From Methylobacterium brachiatum (GTDB taxonomy: Bacteria; Pseudomonadota; Alphaproteobacteria; Rhizobiales; Beijerinckiaceae): a stretch of 35,199 nt of DNA. Positions 7,590 to 15,520 of the stretch are shown here, piece by piece; position 1 is the first letter of the stretch, and every line of letters begins with the position of its first letter. The stretch covers positions 1 through 35,199 of the forward strand of contig NZ_JAJALK010000030.1 in the NCBI RefSeq assembly GCF_020523825.1, read 5' to 3'. The translations under genes were made by a program, and so were the position numbers. The notes beneath the pieces were generated by a model. The model was not told the DNA's origin, did no database searches, and worked only from the letters and a program-made list of their open reading frames with translations.

Positions 7590-8288
7590 CTAAGTATTCG
7601 CGATCGCACGCTCCACGAAGGAGATAACTGTCGTAATATACGTGTCCACGGTCGTCTCTCGACGGCGATATTTGCTTCGCTTGACATACCAATCTTGCAG
7701 AAGCGGCTTGATGAGGGCGGCCGTCAAGTCGACATTTTCGACAGCGAAGCAACCCGCGTCAACGCCTTCCTGTAAGACGGAGGAGAAGATGCGCTCTGTC
7801 GCAAGCTCGCTCTCGACAGCTAGATGTCGGGCCGCGGGGGGGAAGGCTTTCGCCTCCATGTAGGCGAAGACAAACCATGGCCCCATCGCCTCGGTGAGGC
7901 GGATGTGAGTTTCGATGAGCCATCGCAGATGACGGCTCGGGTCGGCCCGTACGGACTTCGGAGCCTCGCTCAGCGCGCTCTCAACGGACGAAGCGACTTC
8001 CGTGAGGATCATCACGAGGAGTGTGCTCTTATTGTCAAAATAAGAATACAGTCCGCCCATGCTGAGCCCGGAAGCTTCCGCGAGATCGCGGAGTGTGGTG
8101 GCGTGAAACCCGGTGCGGCTCGACAGCGTGAGTACCGCGTCGATGATGCGCGCCAGATTGGCCGTGGCAACATGCGGTTTACGCACGCTGATCGTATCCC
8201 GATGGCGCTTAAGAATACGTCCGCAGATCGCCTCCAGTGCGTAAGTGTCAGTTGCCGCCTCCGTCTGGACCGCCGTGGAACCTGCCAT
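7590..8288 (-). CDS. TetR/AcrR-family transcriptional regulator
   Basis: A 232-residue protein from the ATG at 8288, which follows GGAGGA by only a few bases; an in-frame ATG at 8330 lacks a ribosome-binding site. After a ~40-residue polar extension comes the TetR helix-turn-helix (ARIIDAVLTLSSRTGFHATT, then LRDLAEASGLSMGGLYSYFD). An all-helical ligand domain with an aromatic-rich segment (MGPWFVFAYMEAKAF) follows. TetR repressors of this type often control fatty-acid or acyl-CoA catabolism and bind acyl-CoA. It is transcribed divergently from the acyl-CoA dehydrogenase at 8479, and a perfect 14-bp palindrome sits between them, so it most likely represses that operon and itself. Confidence 0.88.
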   Translation of the reverse strand: MAGSTAVQTEAATDTYALEAICGRILKRHRDTISVRKPHVATANLARIIDAVLTLSSRTGFHATTLRDLAEASGLSMGGLYSYFDNKSTLLVMILTEVASSVESALSEAPKSVRADPSRHLRWLIETHIRLTEAMGPWFVFAYMEAKAFPPAARHLAVESELATERIFSSVLQEGVDAGCFAVENVDLTAALIKPLLQDWYVKRSKYRRRETTVDTYITTVISFVERAIANT

Positions 8289-8440
8289 CGTCCTCCGCCC
8301 GCAATGAACGACCTCTGCCTCGTCTAACATAGGCGCGGTGGCACGCGGTTCGCCGCTGATGGCGGGGCGCCAAAAATTTCCCGATTTTCGAACTTCCCAC
8401 GTCTGCGCTCTATTGCCTGACAGCAGACCTCAGTTCATAA

Positions 8441-8454
8441 AGCGAGCGCTCGCT
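8441..8454. promoter_or_regulatory. Probable TetR operator, 14-bp perfect palindrome
   Basis: AGCGAGCGCTCGCT is its own reverse complement and lies 25 bases before the acyl-CoA dehydrogenase start, in the divergent intergenic space shared with the TetR gene. Size, symmetry and position fit a TetR-type operator. Inference from position only. Confidence 0.5.
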
Positions 8455-8478
8455 CGATTTTTGGAGCCAAGATAGCTG

Positions 8479-9684
8479 ATGGAGTTCTCACTCGCTCCGC
8501 GCATCGAAGCGTATCGCCGTCGGACTGCGGCCTTCGTCGAGACGGAGCTGCTTCCACTCGAGGGCGATCCCAATGCTTTCGACGGGCACGGCAACATTGC
8601 GCTGCCGCTTCTTGATGAGCTGCGCGCGAAGGCGAAGGCAGAAGGTCTCTGGTGCCTTCAGCTGAAGCCCGAGACCGGGGGCGCCGGGCTCGACAAGGTC
8701 GGCATGGCGGTCTGCTACGAGGCGATGAACCGCTCGATCTTCGGGCCGGTCGTGTTCAACTCGGCCGCGCCGGACGACGGCAACATGATGGTGCTGGAGA
8801 AGGTCGCGACCCCGGCCCAGAAGGAGCGCTGGCTTGCGCCGATCGTGGACGGACGGGTCCGCTCGGCCTTCGCGATGACCGAGCCGCATCCTGGCGGCGG
8901 CTCCGATCCCGGCATGATCCAGACCCGGGCCGAACGCCGGGGCGACACCTACGTGGTCACCGGCCGGAAATGGTACATCACCGGCGCCGAGGAAGCCGAC
9001 CACTTCATCCTGATGGCCCGCACTTCCGACGACGCGCGGAAAGGTCTGACCGCGTTCCTGTTCCACAAGGACCAGCCCGGCTGGCGGATCCTGCGCCGCA
9101 TCCCGATCATGGGACCGGAGGAGCATGGCGGCCATTGCGAGCTGCTGTTCGAGGGGCTGGTGATCCCAGCCGAGAACATCCTGATGAACGAGGGCGACGG
9201 CCTGAAGCTCACGCAGATCCGCCTCGGCCCGGCACGGCTGACCCACTGCATGCGCTGGCTGGGCCTGTCGAAGCGCTGCGTCGAGATCGCCCGGGCCTAC
9301 GCGGCCGAGCGCCACGGCTTCGGTATCCGCCTGGCCGACCGGGAGAGCATCCAGCTGATGCTGGGCGACCTCGCCATGCGGATCGAGATCGGCCGCCTGC
9401 TGGTCATGAAGGCCGCCTGGGCGCTCGACCAGGGCAGCTTCGCCCGCAAGGAAGTCTCGATGGCCAAGGTCCACGTGGCCAACCTGCTGCACGCGGCCGC
9501 CGACGTGGCGATCCAGATCAACGGCGCCCGGGGCTATTCCACCGACACGCCGCTCGAATGGATCTACCGCTACGCCCGGCAGGCGCGGCTGGTGGACGGG
9601 GCCGACGAGGTTCACAAGATGGTGCTCAACCGAAACCTGGAAGCCGAGGGCGATGCCTTCTGGTCGTGGCCGGTGAGCGCGTAA
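8479..9684 (+). CDS. Acyl-CoA dehydrogenase of the ACAD10/ACAD11 (LvaC-like) type
   Basis: A 401-residue full-length flavoprotein. The middle domain carries AFAMTEPHPGGGSDPGMIQT and the FAD/substrate segment YVVTGRKWYITGAEEADHF. The C-terminal helical domain ends ARGYSTDTPLEWIYRYARQA followed by RLVDGADEVH. Where medium-chain dehydrogenases have the catalytic Glu in a YEGT motif, this has VDGA (Asp373). That fits the ACAD10/11 group, whose members remove phosphate from 4-phosphoacyl-CoA instead of simply oxidising acyl-CoA. A matching kinase (12653) and DUF6285 gene (13669) are in the same cluster, as in lvaABC. It is the first gene of the operon, overlapping nothing and 16 bases before the thiolase. 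Substrate not determinable. Confidence 0.9.
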   Translation: MEFSLAPRIEAYRRRTAAFVETELLPLEGDPNAFDGHGNIALPLLDELRAKAKAEGLWCLQLKPETGGAGLDKVGMAVCYEAMNRSIFGPVVFNSAAPDDGNMMVLEKVATPAQKERWLAPIVDGRVRSAFAMTEPHPGGGSDPGMIQTRAERRGDTYVVTGRKWYITGAEEADHFILMARTSDDARKGLTAFLFHKDQPGWRILRRIPIMGPEEHGGHCELLFEGLVIPAENILMNEGDGLKLTQIRLGPARLTHCMRWLGLSKRCVEIARAYAAERHGFGIRLADRESIQLMLGDLAMRIEIGRLLVMKAAWALDQGSFARKEVSMAKVHVANLLHAAADVAIQINGARGYSTDTPLEWIYRYARQARLVDGADEVHKMVLNRNLEAEGDAFWSWPVSA

Positions 9685-9700
9685 GCGGGAGATGACGAGC

Positions 9701-10879
9701 ATGACCGACGTCGTGATCACAGGCGCAGTGCGGACCGCGATCGGCACCTTCGGCGGTGCGCTGGCCGCGATCCCGCCCTCCGAACTCGCGGCCCGATGCA
9801 TCGCGGAGGCGCTGCGCCGGGCCGGCACGCAGCCGGAGGCGGTCGGGCACGTCGTCCTCGGCAACGTGATCCCGACCGAGCCGCGGGACGCCTACATCGC
9901 CCGCGTCGCGGCCATGGAGGGCGGCATCCCCAAGGAGGTGCCGGCCATGACGGTCAACCGCCTCTGCGGCAGCGGCCTCCAGGCGATCGTCTCGGCGGCG
10001 CAGTCCATCCTGCTCGGCGATGCCGACACGGCGGTGGCCGGGGGCGCCGAGAGCATGAGCCGTTCGCCGCATCTCCTGAAGAACGGGCGCACCGGGCAGC
10101 GCATGGGCGACGCGGTGCTGGTCGATTACATGCTCGGTGCGCTGAGCGACCCGTTCGGAAACGGCCATATGGGCGTGACCGCCGAGAACATCGCGGAGCG
10201 TTACGGCATCCCCCGCGAGACGCAGGATGCCTTCGCCGCCGAGAGCCAGGCTCGTGCGGCTCGGGCGATCCAGGAGGGCCGGTTCCGCGAGCAGATCCTG
10301 CCCGTCGAGATCCAGCGCAAGCGCGAGACGGTGGCGTTCGACACCGACGAGCACCCGAAATCGACCAGCGCCGAGGACCTCGCCAAGCTGCGCCCCGCCT
10401 TCTCCAAGACCGGCAGCGTCACGGCCGGCAACGCCTCGGGCCTCAACGACGGCGCCGCCGCGCTGGTGCTATCGAGCGCGGCCCGCGCGGAGCGCGCCGG
10501 CCGCACGCCGCTCGCGCGCATCGTCGGCTACGCCCATGCGGGCGTGGATCCGTCCGAGATGGGCATGGGCCCGGTTCCGGCCGTGCGGCGGCTGCTGGAG
10601 CGCACGGGCCTGCGCGCGGCGGATTTCGACGTGATCGAGTCGAACGAGGCCTTCGCGTCCCAGGCCTGCGCGGTGTCGCGCGAACTCGACCTCGACCCCG
10701 CCAAGGTCAATCCCAATGGCGGTGCCATCGCGCTGGGTCACCCGATCGGTGCCACCGGCGCGATCATCACCGTGAAGGCACTCTACGAGCTGGCCCGCAG
10801 CGGCGGGCGCTACGGTCTGGTGACCATGTGCATCGGCGGCGGCCAGGGGATCGCCCTGGCGGTCGAGCGGCTGCACTGA
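9701..10879 (+). CDS. Acetyl-CoA C-acetyltransferase (thiolase)
   Basis: A 392-residue thiolase. Visible signatures are the nucleophile Cys in NRLCGSGLQAI (about residue 90), GMTA-region equivalents in the middle, NPNGGAIALGHPIGATGA with the catalytic His, and MCIGGGQGIA with the second catalytic Cys near the end. I chose the ATG at 9701 because GGGAG lies at a normal distance; an ATG three codons earlier is too close to it. The enzyme would split acetoacetyl-CoA or a longer 3-ketoacyl-CoA. It sits between the acyl-CoA dehydrogenase and the SDR, so it finishes that pathway. It would also serve the acetoacetyl-CoA expected from the 2-hydroxyisobutyrate route at 23-28 kb. Confidence 0.93.
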   Translation: MTDVVITGAVRTAIGTFGGALAAIPPSELAARCIAEALRRAGTQPEAVGHVVLGNVIPTEPRDAYIARVAAMEGGIPKEVPAMTVNRLCGSGLQAIVSAAQSILLGDADTAVAGGAESMSRSPHLLKNGRTGQRMGDAVLVDYMLGALSDPFGNGHMGVTAENIAERYGIPRETQDAFAAESQARAARAIQEGRFREQILPVEIQRKRETVAFDTDEHPKSTSAEDLAKLRPAFSKTGSVTAGNASGLNDGAAALVLSSAARAERAGRTPLARIVGYAHAGVDPSEMGMGPVPAVRRLLERTGLRAADFDVIESNEAFASQACAVSRELDLDPAKVNPNGGAIALGHPIGATGAIITVKALYELARSGGRYGLVTMCIGGGQGIALAVERLH

Positions 10880-10880
10880 G

Positions 10881-11648
10881 ATGGCGAACGCCTTCGATCT
10901 CGCCGGCCGGCACGTCCTGGTGACCGGCGCGTCGAGCGGCCTCGGCCGCCACTTCGCCGGGACGCTGGCGCGGGCCGGCGCGCACCTGACCCTCTGCGCG
11001 CGGCGGGCCGATGCCCTGGCCGAGACCGTCACCCGCGTCGAAGGGGAGGGCGGCCAGGCCCACGCGGTGGTGATGGACGTGACCGACGCGGCGAGTGTCG
11101 AGCAGGCGCTGGATGCCGCGGAGGCGCGGTTCGGTCCCGTCCGGGTGCTCGTCAACAATGCCGGCGTCACCGCGACGAAGCCCGCGCTCGACCTCAACGA
11201 GGCCGATTGGGATGCGGTGCTCGACACGAACCTGAAGGGCGTCTGGCTGGCCGCTCAGGCGGCCGGACGGCGCATGGCCCGCCACGGCGCCGGCGGCAGC
11301 ATCGTCAACATCGCGTCGATCTTAGGGTTGCGGGTCGCTGGCGGGCTCGCGCCCTACGCTGCCTCGAAAGCGGGGGTCGTTCAACTCACCAAGAGCCTGG
11401 CCCTCGAATGGGCGCGCCACGGGATCCGGGTGAACGCCCTCGCGCCGGGCTACATCAAGACCGAGCTGAACGACGCGTTCTTCGAGTCCGATGCCGGCAC
11501 GGCCCTGATCAGGCGCATACCGCAGCGCCGGCTTGGCGAGGCGGCCGAACTCGACGGCCCGCTGCTGCTGCTCGCCTCCGATGCCGGCGCCTACATGACC
11601 GGAAGCGTCGTCGCGGTGGATGGCGGGCACTTGGTGTCGAGCCTGTGA
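10881..11648 (+). CDS. Short-chain dehydrogenase/reductase (LvaD/FabG-like)
   Basis: A 255-residue classical SDR. It has the cofactor motif VTGASSGLGRHFA (residues ~14-26), LVNNAGV in the middle, the catalytic Ser in IVNIAS, YAASK with catalytic Tyr and Lys, and the ending GSVVAVDGGHLV. The gene starts one base after the thiolase stop, so the two are co-translated. By position it is either a 3-hydroxyacyl-CoA dehydrogenase or, by analogy with lvaD, the reductase that turns a 4-oxoacyl-CoA into the 4-hydroxyacyl-CoA used by the kinase. The sequence cannot decide between these. About 1 kb without genes follows. Confidence 0.9.
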   Translation: MANAFDLAGRHVLVTGASSGLGRHFAGTLARAGAHLTLCARRADALAETVTRVEGEGGQAHAVVMDVTDAASVEQALDAAEARFGPVRVLVNNAGVTATKPALDLNEADWDAVLDTNLKGVWLAAQAAGRRMARHGAGGSIVNIASILGLRVAGGLAPYAASKAGVVQLTKSLALEWARHGIRVNALAPGYIKTELNDAFFESDAGTALIRRIPQRRLGEAAELDGPLLLLASDAGAYMTGSVVAVDGGHLVSSL

Positions 11649-12652
11649 TGCGCATTGAAGTCTTCTCTGATCCCATGCCGAAGGCTCCCGCTCAAAACAT
11701 CTTCCCCGGCCTTAAGACCGGGGACGTTCGGAGGCCGTGAGGTCTCGTTCTGTCGACGTTTCGGAGAGCTGTCGATGAGAATCCTCCCCGTCCAGCAACG
11801 ATGTGTCAGCACGACTGACAATGCAGCGACAGAAATCCAAAAGCGCCACACGAGCGCATTCGTTCTTGGTAAGATTGGTGGCGCGCGTCGTCCACGTGAA
11901 AACCGATCAGTCGTCGCGGCCATAGAAGTTCAGACCGGTCTTCGGCATTATGTAATCGAGAGGTATATTACCTATAGACGCCGTCTTCTCCCCTGCGTAG
12001 ATGCAATACCACCTTTGTTTGTCGGCCGGAATTTTGCGGCTTTCCCAGTTTTGTGCATGTCCAAAGCGCCAACGCGACCGTTCTCGAAACGATCATTCAA
12101 GGAAAACGGCGGCGCTCGCAGGTCTTGGTCTACTGCAAGCGTCGTAAGTCTCAGCCAAGCACCGGCGGATCCGCGATCGCTGGCCAGACAGGCTCGCAGC
12201 GAGGGCGCAATCCGCGCGGCGGAAGCTATTCGTCGGCACTTTACCTCCGCACACGATGCAGGGACGTTTCGCGGACCGCTCAGCGTACCTGTGTTTTCGA
12301 CAAGCCTTGGCCGAAACATCGAGCGCGTCGGCCCGGGACCGGCATCTCGGCGCCCTTCCATCATCGCCACGGGAGGCTTCGCAAGAACAGCAGAGCCCAT
12401 CTGCGATGCGCGCGCGCTCAGTGTTGCTGAACCGCAGCATAGAACATCGCTGCAGATTAGGATTGTAAGTCGACCGACATACGTCCGCAAACTACCGGAA
12501 CAAGGATTACTGCTCCGGGGGCAGCAGCGTGTAGCGGCAGCCGCGCGCGATCGCGCTTCGTTCCTAGAGCCGCCCCCGCATCTGACCAACGATGCGCCAC
12601 GCGCGTACGCGCGCTCTCCCCGGCCTGAAGGCCGAAACGTCATGGGTTTCCG
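11649..12652. other. About 1 kb without a recognisable gene, bounded by IS-end-like palindromes
   Basis: A long frame is open on the plus strand across the whole stretch, but it starts at TTG, has no ribosome-binding site, is Arg/Ser/Pro-rich and resembles no family; the minus strand is similarly open. Imperfect palindromes CCCCGGcCTTAAGaCCGGGG (11708-11727) and CCCCGGCCTGAAGGCC (about 12618-12633) resemble the right-end hairpin of the 507-bp elements and lie in the same orientation. The stretch splits an otherwise compact catabolic operon and looks like insertion debris. Confidence 0.45.
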
Positions 12653-13672
12653 ATGATCGGTGACGATCGCAAGGCAGCCTTGCAGGCTTGGCTGGCGAAA
12701 CGGCTCGAGCGGCCGGATCTCATCCTCGATTGCGTCCAACCACTGGGCGGCGGCTCCATCCAGGAGAACTGGCGGTTGACTTGCCGGCTGGGCGAGGAGG
12801 TCCGCAGCTTCGTGCTTCGCAAAGACGCAGCGGCCACGATCGCCTCGAGCCGTTCACGCGCGGAGGAGTTCGCGATTCTGCAGGTCGCGTACGACGCTGG
12901 TATATGCACGCCCGAGCCGATCGGGTTCTGCCACGAGACTGGAGTGCTCGGAGCGCCCTTCGCCGTGATGGCCCTTGTCCAGGGTGTCGGTCTGGGCCCT
13001 CGAGTTGCCAAGGATCTGTCGCTCGGCGGTGATCGCGACCGGCTCGCGGAGCGGCTCGGCCGCGAGCTCGCGCGCATCCATGCGATCCGGCCACCTCAGG
13101 ACGCCCTCTCTTTTCTCGGGCAACCGGACCCGGAGCCAGCCCTTGCGGTCATCCACAGCCTCCGAGACAAGTTGGACGTGCTCGGCGCCCTGCGACCTTC
13201 ACTCGAGTGGGGTTTGCGATGGGCGCAGCTCAATGCGCCCGACGTTGAGTTATCGAGCTTGATCCACGGAGACTTCCGCACCGGCAATTACATGGTCGAT
13301 GCCGACGGCCTCGTCGCGATCCTCGATTGGGAATTCGCCACCTGGGGGGATCCGATGTCGGATCTCGGTTGGTTCTGCGCCGAGTGTTGGCGCTTTGGCC
13401 AGACCGAGAAGGAGGCTGGTGGCATCGCCTCGCGCGCAGCCTTCTACGGCGGGTACGAGGCCCAGGGCGGCAGGCGCGTCGACGATACCGCGGTGCGCTA
13501 TTGGGAGATCGTCGCACACCTTCGCTGGGCTGTGATCGCGCTAGAGCAGGGTCACCGGCACATCTCCGGAGCCGAGCGTTCACTCGAACTCGCGTTGACC
13601 GGCCGTCTCGTCCCTGAACTGGAATTGTCCACCCTGCGGGCGACAACGCCGGATGGCTGGAGACGCCGATGA
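12653..13672 (+). CDS. Aminoglycoside-phosphotransferase-fold kinase, LvaA/ACAD11 kinase-like
   Basis: A 339-residue kinase of the APH/choline kinase fold. The N-lobe begins IQPLGGGS-like (CVQPLGGGSIQENW), then SFVLRKDA supplies the probable ATP-binding Lys. The catalytic loop is LIHGDFRTGNYMV (His205, Asp207) and the metal site is AILDWEFATWGDPMSDLGW (Asp225). This subgroup is found as the N-terminal domain of ACAD10/11 and as LvaA of P. putida, where it phosphorylates 4-hydroxyacyl-CoA with the help of LvaB. Here it overlaps the start of a DUF6285 gene by four bases, exactly the LvaA-LvaB pairing. Antibiotic resistance is unlikely in this context. Substrate: probably a hydroxyacyl-CoA, chain unknown. 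Confidence 0.85.
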   Translation: MIGDDRKAALQAWLAKRLERPDLILDCVQPLGGGSIQENWRLTCRLGEEVRSFVLRKDAAATIASSRSRAEEFAILQVAYDAGICTPEPIGFCHETGVLGAPFAVMALVQGVGLGPRVAKDLSLGGDRDRLAERLGRELARIHAIRPPQDALSFLGQPDPEPALAVIHSLRDKLDVLGALRPSLEWGLRWAQLNAPDVELSSLIHGDFRTGNYMVDADGLVAILDWEFATWGDPMSDLGWFCAECWRFGQTEKEAGGIASRAAFYGGYEAQGGRRVDDTAVRYWEIVAHLRWAVIALEQGHRHISGAERSLELALTGRLVPELELSTLRATTPDGWRRR

Positions 13673-14067
13673 TGCACGACCAGCCCTCGGGCACTGCTCT
13701 TCTTGACGCTGCACGCGAAGCACTCAGCGGCGAGATCACTCCGAGTTTGACGGGCCGAGCCCGTTACGTTGCTGCCATGATTGTCAACGCGCTCGGCATT
13801 GTCGCCCGCGAAATCGACCAGGGCGGTGAGGCCGCCCGTGCCTGGGACGAGGTTCTCGCGTGTGTCGGTCCAGGAGGATCACGCGAGGCGCTGGTGGCTG
13901 CCATCCGTGCGGGCCGCCATGATGCCGATCCAGAACTCCATGCTGCCCTGGTCGAGGCTGCTACGGTTGCAGCCGAGATCTGGAAACCGCGCGCTTTGAC
14001 GCCCGCAGACCAGAAGCCCGCTGGCCTTCGGGCGCCGTCGGAAGATGTGGGTACGACACACGGGTGA
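13669..14067 (+). CDS. DUF6285 (LvaB-like) kinase partner protein
   Basis: A 132-residue helical protein (LLDAAREALSGEITPSLTGR, then ARYVAAMIVNALGIVAREID) matching the DUF6285 pattern as I know it. The ATG (ATGATG) overlaps the kinase stop, implying coupled translation and a 1:1 partner. LvaB of P. putida, a small protein needed for LvaA activity, is of this kind. No enzymatic motif is visible. A structural or activating subunit for the kinase is the natural reading. Confidence 0.72.
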   Translation: MMHDQPSGTALLDAAREALSGEITPSLTGRARYVAAMIVNALGIVAREIDQGGEAARAWDEVLACVGPGGSREALVAAIRAGRHDADPELHAALVEAATVAAEIWKPRALTPADQKPAGLRAPSEDVGTTHG

Positions 14068-14123
14068 CCGCGGAAAGCCGCAGGAAGCGGCGCAGTCGAT
14101 CACTCATCGGGGAGGACGAAACC

Positions 14124-15458
14124 ATGCCAACGAGCACAGTCGACATCTACGAAGGTCATCCCGCGATCCACGAAACTCAATCCGAAGTTTACGGAAAGGT
14201 GATCCGGCGTCTCATTCCGTTGCTGTTCGTCTGCTACGTGCTGTCATACCTCGACCGGATCAACGTCGGGTTTGCGCAATTGCAGATGAAATCGGACCTC
14301 GGCTTCAACGACGCCGTATACGGACTGGGAGCCGGAATTTTCTTTATCGGCTACTTTCTTTTTGAAGTACCTAGCAATCTACTCCTCGAACGGATCGGAG
14401 CACGCGCAACAATTACCCGGATCATGGTAATTTGGGGTTTAATTTCGGCGTCAATGGCCTTCGTAAACGGGCCAGTGTTGTTTTACTGTCTGCGCTTTCT
14501 TTTGGGTGTGTTCGAGGCTGGCCTTTTTCCAGGCATCATCCTTTACTTCACCCACTGGTTCCCCGGTAGATATCGGGCACGAATCATAGCGATTTTCATG
14601 AGCGGTATCGCCGTCGCCGGCGTGATCGGTGGTCCTATCTCCGGCTTCATTATGAACAGCCTGGACGATGTCGGCGGCCTGAAAGGCTGGCAGTGGATGT
14701 TCATCCTTGAAGGGCTGCCCACCACTCTGGTCGGCGTCATCGTCATGGCCTATCTAGATGACAAGCCCGAGGATGCCCGCTGGCTGTCCGCCGAGGAGAA
14801 GGCGCTGATCCGTCACACTCTCGCTCATGAGCGGGCGGCTGCCGGTGGAGGCGATCGACATACGTCCTGGTCGGCGTTCCGTGACAAAAAAATCTACGTG
14901 CTCGCGTTCAGCTACTTCTGCTTCATTTGCGGCGTTTACATGATCAGCTTCTGGTTGCCAACGCTGATCAAAGAGATGGGTGTTAAAGACTCGCTCCAAA
15001 TTGGACTGCTCGCGGCGATTCCTTACAGTATAACCTCTGTAGGGATGATCGCCATCGGCTATCGCTCGGACCGAACCCTCGAGCGGCGCTGGCATTGCGC
15101 GCTTCCTGCCTTTCTGGGAGCGCTGGCATTGATCGGACTGACTTACGCCGGCGGCCACGCGGTGCTGTCGTTCGCTCTGCTGTCACTCGCCTCGCTCGGC
15201 ATTATCACGACAATGCCGCTGTTCTGGTCCATCCCCACCGCATATCTCAAAAGCTCGTCGGCGGCCGGCGGCATCGCGCTGGTCAACAGCCTCGGTTTGA
15301 CCGGAGGGTTTCTCAGCCCCTTCATCCTGGGCTGGATCAAGACGGGCACCGGCAGCCTCGATCTCGGAAACTGGCTTATGGCCGCCATGATGATCGCCGG
15401 AGGCGCCGTCATCTTGTTCGCCGTGCGGCCCGGGATGTTGAACGAAAGCCGGATCTGA
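14124..15458 (+). CDS. MFS transporter, ACS (anion:cation symporter) family
   Basis: A 444-residue, 12-helix transporter. The ATG at 14124 has GGAGG nine bases upstream. Characteristic ACS features are RLIPLLFVCYVLSYLDRINV, the FAQLQMKSDLGF loop, VYGLGAGIFFIGYFLFEVPS, and SFWLPTLIKEMGV after the central loop. This family imports small organic acid anions such as phthalate, 4-hydroxyphenylacetate, tartrate and hexuronates with protons. By context it imports the acid degraded by the surrounding operon. It is clearly paralogous to the transporter at 19770. A strong hairpin follows the stop codon. Confidence 0.9.
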   Translation: MPTSTVDIYEGHPAIHETQSEVYGKVIRRLIPLLFVCYVLSYLDRINVGFAQLQMKSDLGFNDAVYGLGAGIFFIGYFLFEVPSNLLLERIGARATITRIMVIWGLISASMAFVNGPVLFYCLRFLLGVFEAGLFPGIILYFTHWFPGRYRARIIAIFMSGIAVAGVIGGPISGFIMNSLDDVGGLKGWQWMFILEGLPTTLVGVIVMAYLDDKPEDARWLSAEEKALIRHTLAHERAAAGGGDRHTSWSAFRDKKIYVLAFSYFCFICGVYMISFWLPTLIKEMGVKDSLQIGLLAAIPYSITSVGMIAIGYRSDRTLERRWHCALPAFLGALALIGLTYAGGHAVLSFALLSLASLGIITTMPLFWSIPTAYLKSSSAAGGIALVNSLGLTGGFLSPFILGWIKTGTGSLDLGNWLMAAMMIAGGAVILFAVRPGMLNESRI

Positions 15459-15462
15459 GCCC

Positions 15463-15487
15463 AGCCGCCTCCTATCAGGAGGCGGCT
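15463..15487 (+). terminator. Strong hairpin after the MFS gene
   Basis: AGCCGCCTCC pairs perfectly with GGAGGCGGCT around a 5-base loop (10-bp stem), five bases after the transporter stop. The tail is only 'gttcgcg', not a T-run, so it may be a weak terminator, attenuator or mRNA 3'-end stabiliser. The acyl-CoA synthetase begins 33 bases later, so it could lower expression of the downstream genes. Confidence 0.5.
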
Positions 15488-15520
15488 GTTCGCGCCCACC
15501 ATTCCGCCGTGAGCCAGACC

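Noticed and set aside
8488..9864. A 458-codon open frame on the minus strand over the acyl-CoA dehydrogenase
   Set aside because: It mirrors a well-supported gene in high-GC DNA; the translation is His/Arg/Val-rich without motifs.
11655..12656. A 333-codon open frame on the plus strand
   Set aside because: TTG start, no ribosome-binding site, Arg/Ser/Pro-rich composition, no family resemblance, and the minus strand is open too. Treated as a chance frame in insertion debris, though a profile search would settle it.
12653..13672. Aminoglycoside resistance kinase
   Set aside because: The APH fold is present, but the overlap with a DUF6285 gene and the ACAD/ligase context point to a metabolic hydroxyacyl-CoA kinase.
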